A stretch of DNA of 6,566 nt, taken from contig DMQP01000105.1 of the NCBI GenBank assembly GCA_003455655.1, positions 1-6,566 on the forward strand. The letters are read 5' to 3'. The notes below the pieces were generated by a model that searched no databases, was not told the origin of the DNA, and was given only the letters and a program-made list of their open reading frames with translations. This document shows, piece by piece, positions 1 through 4,684 of this stretch. This DNA is from Treponema sp. Its GTDB lineage: Bacteria; Spirochaetota; Spirochaetia; Treponematales; Treponemataceae. Position 1 is the stretch's first letter. Each line of letters begins with the position of its first letter. Position numbers and translations under genes: made by a program.

Positions 1-915
1 TTCTTTGAGCTGAGACAGTTTCTGAGGTGTGCGGATACCAGCAACAACGTCTTCACCCTGAGCGTTCATAAGATATTCACCCATGAAGATTTTGTCACCG
101 TTAGAAGGATCACGGCTGAAACATACACCAGTACCAGAAGTTTCACCCTTGTTTCCGAATACCATTGCCATAACGGTAACAGCTGTTCCCTTAAGAGCTC
201 CTTCTTTGATGTTGTTGAGTTCGCGATATTTGATAGCGCGGGGGTTCATCCAAGAACCGAATACTGCACCAATTGCTGCCCACATCTGAGCTTTTGGATC
301 CTGAGGGAAGTCTTCTCCCTTTTCGTTTTTGTACAGAACCTTGTACTTCTGAACGATTTCCTGAAGCTCGTTAACATTGAGTTCAGTGTCCTGCTTAATT
401 CCGCGGTGACTCTTTACTTCGTCAATGATAGCTTCAAACTTTGCATGTTCAACACCCATTGCAACATCACCAAACATCTGAATAAAGCGGCGGTATGCGT
501 CCCAAGCAAAACGTGGGTTGTCAGTTTTGTGTGCAAGGCCAAGAACAGACTTGTCGTTAAGACCCAGGTTAAGGATTGTGTCCATCATACCAGGCATTGA
601 AATTGCAGCACCTGAGCGTACAGAAACCAACAAGGGGTCATGTTCATCACCGAGCTTTTTGCCCATTGATTTCTCAAGCTTTGCAAGATACTTTGCGACT
701 TCTTCTTTAAGTCCTGCGGGATAGTCTTTGCCTAACTTGTAATAAGCCTGGCAGACGTCAGTTGAAATTGTGAATCCTGAGGGAACGGGCAAACTCAACG
801 GTTTTTTTGCCATCTGTGCAAGGTTTGCACCTTTTCCACCAAGTTCGGCACGCATGCTTTCATCGCCTTCTGCGTCACCGTCACCAAAGAAATAAACATA
901 TTTGGTTTTAGCCAT
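1..915 (-). CDS. ppdK: Pyruvate, phosphate dikinase, N-terminal 305 residues (3' end beyond the window)
   Basis: Cytoplasmic enzyme interconverting pyruvate + ATP + Pi with PEP + AMP + PPi. The frame is open from the ATG at 915 to the left edge without a stop. Visible family motifs are the N-terminal GGKGANLAQM (residues 26-35), LPVPSGFTIST (about 42-52), and VSVRSGAAISMPGMMDT (about 97-113), which holds the conserved Arg of the nucleotide-binding domain. Near the truncation are GTGVCFSRDPSNG and GEYLMNAQGEDVVAGIRTP, the typical end of the ATP-grasp-like domain. The family is usually about 870-900 residues, so the swivelling catalytic-His domain and the PEP/pyruvate barrel lie outside. The start is fixed by a GGAGG Shine-Dalgarno and the conserved MAKTKYVYFFG opening. 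In anaerobes with PPi-linked glycolysis this enzyme often works in the direction of pyruvate and ATP formation; direction here is inference. C/G-ending codons are commoner than in the neighbours, consistent with high expression. Confidence 0.97.
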   Translation of the reverse strand, partial: MAKTKYVYFFGDGDAEGDESMRAELGGKGANLAQMAKKPLSLPVPSGFTISTDVCQAYYKLGKDYPAGLKEEVAKYLAKLEKSMGKKLGDEHDPLLVSVRSGAAISMPGMMDTILNLGLNDKSVLGLAHKTDNPRFAWDAYRRFIQMFGDVAMGVEHAKFEAIIDEVKSHRGIKQDTELNVNELQEIVQKYKVLYKNEKGEDFPQDPKAQMWAAIGAVFGSWMNPRAIKYRELNNIKEGALKGTAVTVMAMVFGNKGETSGTGVCFSRDPSNGDKIFMGEYLMNAQGEDVVAGIRTPQKLSQLKE

Positions 916-920
916 TATGT

Positions 921-925
921 CCTCC
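921..925 (-). promoter_or_regulatory. Shine-Dalgarno of ppdK
   Basis: GGAGG on the minus strand, five bases before the ATG at 915. It decides the ppdK start. A 12-bp perfect palindrome of alternating TA (CATATATATATG, 925-936) abuts it on the 5' side and would lie in the mRNA leader. Confidence 0.85.
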
Positions 926-944
926 ATATATATATGTAAGAGTC

Positions 945-973
945 AGTATACATCTTATTAGCAGTGCGGTCAA
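945..973 (-). promoter_or_regulatory. Sigma70-type promoter of ppdK
   Basis: On the minus strand TTGACC (968-973) and TATACT (945-950) are separated by exactly 17 bp. Each hexamer matches consensus at five of six positions. Predicted transcription start is near 938, giving a leader of about 23 nt that contains the GGAGG site. This is the best promoter in the window by eye. Confidence 0.7.
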
Positions 974-976
974 CGG

Positions 977-991
977 AAAAAACTTTTTTTT
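977..991. promoter_or_regulatory. A/T tract shared by the divergent promoters, possible UP element
   Basis: A6-C-T8 lies between the -35 boxes of the two divergent promoters. Relative to the predicted ppdK start near 938 it covers about -40 to -54, where an UP element would contact the RNA polymerase alpha subunit. It is also an imperfect inverted repeat. The role is inferred from position and composition only. Confidence 0.35.
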
Positions 992-1018
992 GCAAAATAT
1001 GGTGGAGTGAGTTATGAT
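990..1018 (+). promoter_or_regulatory. Candidate promoter of the deacetylase gene
   Basis: TTGCAA (990-995, four of six consensus) and TATGAT (1013-1018, five of six) are spaced by 17 bp. The start predicted six bases past the -10 falls at 1025, the A of the deacetylase ATG, so a transcript from here would be leaderless. If instead transcription starts further upstream, the SD-like GGTGGAG at 1001-1007 would be in the leader and would serve the mini-ORF at 1014. Confidence 0.4.
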
Positions 1019-1028
1019 AAATAAATGA
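1014..1028 (+). CDS. Possible four-codon leader ORF (MINK) overlapping the deacetylase start
   Basis: The SD-like GGTGGAG at 1001-1007 is six bases before this ATG, the usual spacing, but 17 bases before the deacetylase ATG, which is too far. The mini-ORF reads Met-Ile-Asn-Lys-stop, and its TGA overlaps the deacetylase start as ATGA (1025-1028). That layout is typical of translational coupling. It may be chance: the same bases also form a -10-like hexamer, and that promoter would exclude this mini-ORF from the mRNA. Confidence 0.25.
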   Translation: MINK

Positions 1029-1660
1029 TGAACATCGCATTAACATTTGATGATGGACCAAACACAGAAGCAACACTTTCTCTTCTTGATGTGTTAGAGT
1101 CATTTAAAATTCCTGCATCATTTTTTTTAGTGGGAAAACATATTAATCATCTGACAGCAAAAGTTATTGAACGCGAAGTAAAACTTGGTTGCTCGATTGA
1201 ATGTCATTCGTTTACTCACGCAGCTTTTCCTGAATTAAGTGCACAGCAAATGACTGATGAAGTTGAACAAACAAATTTACTTATCACAAAATATACTGGA
1301 ACTAAACCCATGTTTTTTAGACCACCGTATCTTGCGGTAAATGATTTACTGTTTGAAACAATTAAGATGCCCTTTATTGCAGGACGAGGTGTTCGAGATT
1401 GGGAAGATTCTGTGACAGTTGAAGAAAGAGTAAGTGGTGTTGTAGAACATGCATGTAATGGTCGAATTGTTTTGTTGCATGACCAAAGCAAAAATTACGC
1501 AACCGTAGAAGCTGTTAAAGGCATTGTTCCTTTGCTTTTAGAAAAGGGCGCATGTTTTTGTACCGTAAGAGATCTTTTTAAAATCTGTGGAGTTGACCCA
1601 ATGCTTAACCACGACAAGGGACAGCTTTGGACAAATGTCTGTGATGCTACCGAGCGGTAA
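1025..1660 (+). CDS. Polysaccharide deacetylase (NodB/CE4 domain), 211 aa, no signal peptide
   Basis: Metal-dependent hydrolase of the NodB homology (CE4) family, which removes N- or O-acetyl groups from sugars. All five motif regions are visible. Motif 1 is TFDDGPN (7-13; D9 likely general base, D10 metal ligand). Motif 2 is HSFTH (H61 and H65, metal ligands). Motif 3 is RPPY (99-102), motif 4 is DW (125-126), and motif 5 is LLHD (150-153; H152). The protein is essentially a bare catalytic domain. It has no signal peptide or membrane segment and has seven cysteines, so it is probably cytoplasmic, unlike most peptidoglycan or chitin deacetylases. The substrate cannot be told. The start at 1025 is fixed on the 5' side by an in-frame TAA at 1022-1024; the next codon, 1028, is also ATG. 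No well-spaced SD exists. It ends directly against the convergent MATE gene with no terminator between. Confidence 0.9.
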   Translation: MMNIALTFDDGPNTEATLSLLDVLESFKIPASFFLVGKHINHLTAKVIEREVKLGCSIECHSFTHAAFPELSAQQMTDEVEQTNLLITKYTGTKPMFFRPPYLAVNDLLFETIKMPFIAGRGVRDWEDSVTVEERVSGVVEHACNGRIVLLHDQSKNYATVEAVKGIVPLLLEKGACFCTVRDLFKICGVDPMLNHDKGQLWTNVCDATER

Positions 1661-3013
1661 TCAATCAAAGTCGCGGGTAATGTTTTTAATCCATGTTCCC
1701 CGAAGATAATGAATAATGACGACAGGTATCTTTTCAAACTCATCTAAATAGAGAATGAGGTAAACCCACAGTGGAGAAAGTTTTAGAAGAAAAGCTGCAA
1801 TAAGTCCCAAGGGAATCGAAACTCCCCACATAGCAACTGTATCCATAATTAGCCCAAAACGAGAGTCTCCACCTGATCTGAAAAGTCCACAGATAAATGC
1901 CGTGTTTATAGCTGCACCAAAAATGTTTATAGCGCTTATAATCAGCATAGAAGACAGAAGCTGTGTAGCACTGGACGTAAGTGTAACCATGCTCAAAACT
2001 ACCGGTCGTAAGCCCAAAATTATAAAGCTTGCAAGTAGCCCTGCTAGTGCTGTTGCTTTCCACAGTCTAGACGCATCAACTTTTGCTTGCTCAAGATCAG
2101 CTTTGCCCATTTCTTTTCCTAAGAGAATTGCTCCTCCATAAGCCATGCCGAAGCACAAAACACTTGCTAACTCGCGAACAACAGCCACGATGGAATTTGC
2201 AGCAACAATATCTGCTCCCAGTCGACCTAAAATTGCAGAGTACATTGAAAAAGCGGCACCCCAAACAACTTCGTTTCCCATTGCAGGAAAAGAATAGTGT
2301 ACAAAATCACGAAACAGAAGAGAATTGCGTCTAAACAAAACGCTTGGTCGAAGTTTTAGTTCAGGAATGAAAAGAGAAACAACTATGCAGATAATAACTT
2401 CAACAGCGCGTGAAATGGAAGTCGCTATTGCAACGCCCACAATGCCTAATTTAGGAGCACCACATAATCCAAAAATAAAAATTGCATTAAGTACAATGTT
2501 CAACGACAGTGTTATAAAAGTAATGGCAGTAACAGTACGAACCCTTTCTATACTTTTGAACACAGCTTCAAAAACTTGGGACACAGACATAAGCAAAAAA
2601 GAAATACTAACAATACGCAAATACTGAGCACCTAATTCAATAAGTTGTGCATTGTTTGTAAAAATGCGCATCAAAAGAGTTGGACAGAAAAAACTTGTTG
2701 CAGAAAAAAGAATTCCTGCTGCTCCAGAAAATTTTAGTGTAATGCCTGCCAATGTTTCTATGGAATGAGTGTCATGTTTTCCCCAGTACTGTGCAGTAAG
2801 CATAACAAGTCCTGACGAAAGACCTACATAAAATAACATGAGTACAAAATTAATTTGACCTGCAAGAGAGACAGCGGCTAAAGCTGTTTGCCCCACATAG
2901 TTGAGCATAAGCACATCTGCAGAATTGACCGCTGCGGAAATAAGATTCTGTAATGCAATTGGCCCTACAAGAATAAAAAGTTGCTTGTAAAATGAACGAG
3001 AGTCTTGGGTCAT
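1661..3013 (-). CDS. MATE-family multidrug/Na+ (or H+) antiporter, 450 aa
   Basis: Integral membrane exporter of the MATE family (NorM/DinF-like), expected to have 12 helices in two homologous halves and to expel cationic drugs or metabolites by ion antiport. The first half opens with FYKQLFILVGPIALQNLIS (8-26) and ADVLMLNYVG (32-41), the usual MatE N-terminus, and ends near GLCGAPKLGIVGVAIATSIS (182-201). The second half starts around FPAMGNEVVWG (242-252) and includes GLFRSGGDSRFGLIMD (376-391). The C-terminal LDEFEKIPVVIIHYLRGTW (423-441) matches the family's usual last-helix exit. Length is typical. An in-frame TGA (3017-3019) two codons upstream rules out a longer start. No SD precedes the ATG. 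The stop at 1661 touches the convergent deacetylase stop. Substrate cannot be inferred. Confidence 0.93.
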   Translation of the reverse strand: MTQDSRSFYKQLFILVGPIALQNLISAAVNSADVLMLNYVGQTALAAVSLAGQINFVLMLFYVGLSSGLVMLTAQYWGKHDTHSIETLAGITLKFSGAAGILFSATSFFCPTLLMRIFTNNAQLIELGAQYLRIVSISFLLMSVSQVFEAVFKSIERVRTVTAITFITLSLNIVLNAIFIFGLCGAPKLGIVGVAIATSISRAVEVIICIVVSLFIPELKLRPSVLFRRNSLLFRDFVHYSFPAMGNEVVWGAAFSMYSAILGRLGADIVAANSIVAVVRELASVLCFGMAYGGAILLGKEMGKADLEQAKVDASRLWKATALAGLLASFIILGLRPVVLSMVTLTSSATQLLSSMLIISAINIFGAAINTAFICGLFRSGGDSRFGLIMDTVAMWGVSIPLGLIAAFLLKLSPLWVYLILYLDEFEKIPVVIIHYLRGTWIKNITRDFD

Positions 3014-3066
3014 AATTCAATTGTTGCTGAATTGATTATATTTGTCAATCGTGCTAGTTTTAGCGT
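3014..3066. promoter_or_regulatory. 53-bp divergent promoter region with inverted repeats
   Basis: This spacer must carry both the MATE and the S41 peptidase promoters. It holds three short inverted repeats: AATTCA/TGAATT (3014-3019 and 3028-3033, 8-nt loop), ATTGA/TCAAT (3031-3035 and 3045-3049), and GCTA/TAGC (3053-3056 and 3061-3064). Plus-strand promoter candidates are TTGATT (3032-3037) with TAGTTT (3055-3060), weak but 17 bp apart, or TATATT at 3037-3042 with no good -35. The repeats could be operator half-sites, but AT-rich DNA gives such repeats by chance. Confidence 0.3.
3020..3048 (-). promoter_or_regulatory. Candidate promoter of the MATE gene
   Basis: On the minus strand a perfect TTGACA (3043-3048) is followed after 17 bp by AACAAT (3020-3025, four of six). 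The start predicted from this falls at 3013, the A of the ATG, so the message would be leaderless. A consensus TATAAT also lies at 3035-3040 on this strand, but no -35 box sits at a proper distance; it would give a leader of about 15 nt without an SD. Either could be the real -10. Confidence 0.4.
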
Positions 3067-4545
3067 ATGAGAGAAAAGAAATACATCTTACCCGTTATTA
3101 TAATTTCACTTTTACTGATTGGTATTATTGCATTAAGTATTGTTCTGCCTGCTGGATATGGAATATATATTGCATTTTGTTTTGTTGCAGTTATAGCTCT
3201 TTTGGTATTCCGTTGGAAGAAGTTAAAGAAAACAAGAGGAAACGTTGCACTTCTTATTTTAACTTGTATTACTTTTGTCTTTTTTGTTTTATCATTATAT
3301 TGCAATCCTTACTTTGGAAGTACCACAACAAAACTGATTTCTGTAGAATCTATGTCACATCCAGAACAACTGTTAACAAAAAAACAGGCGCTTCGTGATG
3401 CAGATTATGCTATGCGTTATTTAAGAAAAATTCATCCTGCAACGTATGGAGGACTTCCACAAAATGTAAAAGCAGAGTGGAAAAAAGTTCGTGCAGAAAT
3501 TGCTTCTACTGAACAAATAAGTAAAGTTGAATTGAACCGTAAGCTAGAAAGTGTTTTTTCGTTGTTAGGAGATGCACACACACATATTTCTTTTTCTTTT
3601 AACGATGAACATTATTTGAAGTACGTGTATGCTCATAATCAAGCAGGAGATTCTTTTGTTTCGGTAAATGGAATTGCAAGAGAAGATTTGTTTTACAATA
3701 ACCGCCAACTCTTTAGTACAGAATGTGATGAATATGCGCTTACTTTTTTAGGTAGATATATTATAATGCTTGAAGGTCTTGAGTATTTAGGAGTTGAACC
3801 TATTGCTGGCGGATACACATATGGAATTAAACATAAAGATGGAACTATTGAAGAAAAAACATATCCTGTAAGCGATTTTGTTACCTATGATGACTATCGT
3901 GCATACAACGGAATTGAAAATAATTCAAACGGAACATATTCTTTTGTTCGCTACGAAATAGATACAGAGCACGATGCTGGAATTTTAACAATTGATGAAT
4001 GTAACTACAACAAAACATATCGTTCAACAGTAAAAGAATTTTTTGAAGCAGTTAAAGCAACAGGTGTAAATAATGTCATTGTTGATTTACGAGATAACGG
4101 TGGTGGAAGTTCTTTAGTTGCAAATGAATTTATTCGGTATCTTCCAGTAGAAAAGTATAAAGATTTTTCTTCTGATTTGCGTATGGGATTTTTCTACATT
4201 CCAGAAAAAGAGGGAAGCATAATAAACAGGCAGTATACAGAAAATCTTTTTAATGGAAAGGTGTATGTTCTTACATCAGTAAGGTCTTTTAGTGCTGCTA
4301 TGGATTTTGCTATGTATGTAAAAGACAATCACTTAGGTTTGATTGTTGGTCAAGCCTCAGGAAACAGAGCTGACAGTTATGGCGATGTGGTTAGTTTTAG
4401 ATTGCCAGAGTCAAAACTGTATATGCAAATTTCATGGAAAAAGTGGTACCGCATAGACACATCAACAGCAGATGCATTTATAGAACCAGACCTTCCTTGT
4501 GCTGCTGAAGATGCGCTTGATGCGGCTTTTAATGCCATAAAGTAA
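3067..4545 (+). CDS. Membrane-anchored S41-family serine peptidase, 492 aa
   Basis: C-terminal-processing/tricorn-core-like peptidase tied to the membrane. Three hydrophobic segments open the protein (about 6-28, 31-48 and 59-78), with KKLKK (51-55) between the second and third. A helical region follows (about 103-165), then GDAHTH (168-173), and a PDZ-like stretch with FVSVNGIAREDLF (197-209) that is not a clear PDZ domain. The S41 core has ILTIDE (306-311), NNVIVDLRDNGGGSS (335-349), VYVLTSVRSFSAA (399-411; S409 likely nucleophile) and GQASGNRADSYGD (428-440). The position where CtpA has its catalytic lysine, 25 after the serine, is arginine here (R434), so a tricorn-type mechanism using H171 is more likely; that is inference. 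Substrate is unknown. Three helices would put the catalytic domain outside the cytoplasm if the N-terminus is inside. The start is fixed by an in-frame TAG at 3061-3063. No SD is present. G+C is about 34% by hand count, lower than its neighbours. Confidence 0.9.
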   Translation: MREKKYILPVIIISLLLIGIIALSIVLPAGYGIYIAFCFVAVIALLVFRWKKLKKTRGNVALLILTCITFVFFVLSLYCNPYFGSTTTKLISVESMSHPEQLLTKKQALRDADYAMRYLRKIHPATYGGLPQNVKAEWKKVRAEIASTEQISKVELNRKLESVFSLLGDAHTHISFSFNDEHYLKYVYAHNQAGDSFVSVNGIAREDLFYNNRQLFSTECDEYALTFLGRYIIMLEGLEYLGVEPIAGGYTYGIKHKDGTIEEKTYPVSDFVTYDDYRAYNGIENNSNGTYSFVRYEIDTEHDAGILTIDECNYNKTYRSTVKEFFEAVKATGVNNVIVDLRDNGGGSSLVANEFIRYLPVEKYKDFSSDLRMGFFYIPEKEGSIINRQYTENLFNGKVYVLTSVRSFSAAMDFAMYVKDNHLGLIVGQASGNRADSYGDVVSFRLPESKLYMQISWKKWYRIDTSTADAFIEPDLPCAAEDALDAAFNAIK

Positions 4546-4604
4546 GGGCTATGGCTTATTTCTTATCTAACACAAGAAGAAAACATTTGTATATTCCTTT
4601 ACGC

Positions 4605-4647
4605 AAAAAACTAATTTTTTTTATGCAAAAATTCTATGAAACAAAAA
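4605..4647. promoter_or_regulatory. Phased A/T tracts upstream of the GH31 gene
   Basis: In the 139-bp spacer after the S41 gene, homopolymer tracts run A6 (4605-4610), T8 (4615-4622), A5 (4627-4631) and A5 (4643-4647). The first three centres are about 10.5-11 bp apart, which is in phase with the helix and favours intrinsic bending. They sit just upstream of the candidate -35. No rho-independent terminator for the S41 gene is recognisable in this spacer. Confidence 0.35.
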
Positions 4648-4665
4648 GAACTCTTATGCTACAAT
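4637..4665 (+). promoter_or_regulatory. Candidate extended -10 promoter of the GH31 gene
   Basis: TACAAT (4660-4665, five of six) is preceded by TGC, giving the extended TGnTACAAT form. The -35 region at 17 bp is poor (TGAAAC, 4637-4642), as is common for extended -10 promoters. Predicted start is near 4672. A start there would leave the SD only a few bases from the 5' end, so the true start may differ. Confidence 0.4.
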
Positions 4666-4674
4666 TACCGCAAT

Positions 4675-4680
4675 AGGAGG
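4675..4680 (+). promoter_or_regulatory. Shine-Dalgarno of the GH31 gene
   Basis: A perfect AGGAGG lies four bases before the ATG at 4685, slightly closer than optimal. It decides the start codon and contrasts with the SD-less genes at 1025, 3013 and 3067. Confidence 0.85.
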
Positions 4681-4684
4681 AACT

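Noticed and set aside
83..724. Plus-strand frames of about 64-68 codons opposite ppdK
   Set aside because: The minus-strand ppdK frame is uninterrupted and carries conserved motifs; these are antisense shadows.
925..936. TA-alternating palindrome as a regulatory hairpin or operator
   Set aside because: A perfect 12-bp palindrome, but pure alternating TA has low information. A hairpin this short with no GC stem would be unstable, so it is mentioned only with the ppdK SD.
1495..2334. Several open frames of about 80-107 codons across the end of the deacetylase and the MATE gene
   Set aside because: All overlap well-supported genes in other frames, have no family features and no SD, and read as compositional noise.
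4540..4560. TAAG...CTTA hairpin just after the S41 stop
   Set aside because: Only four base pairs form without mismatch, there is no GC-rich stem and the following T-run is broken, so it is not a credible terminator.
4601..4625. GCAAAAAA...TTTTTTTTATGC as a rho-independent terminator of the S41 gene
   Set aside because: The stem is almost all A/T with a mismatch, and no U-run follows the hairpin on the plus strand. Curved promoter DNA is the better reading.
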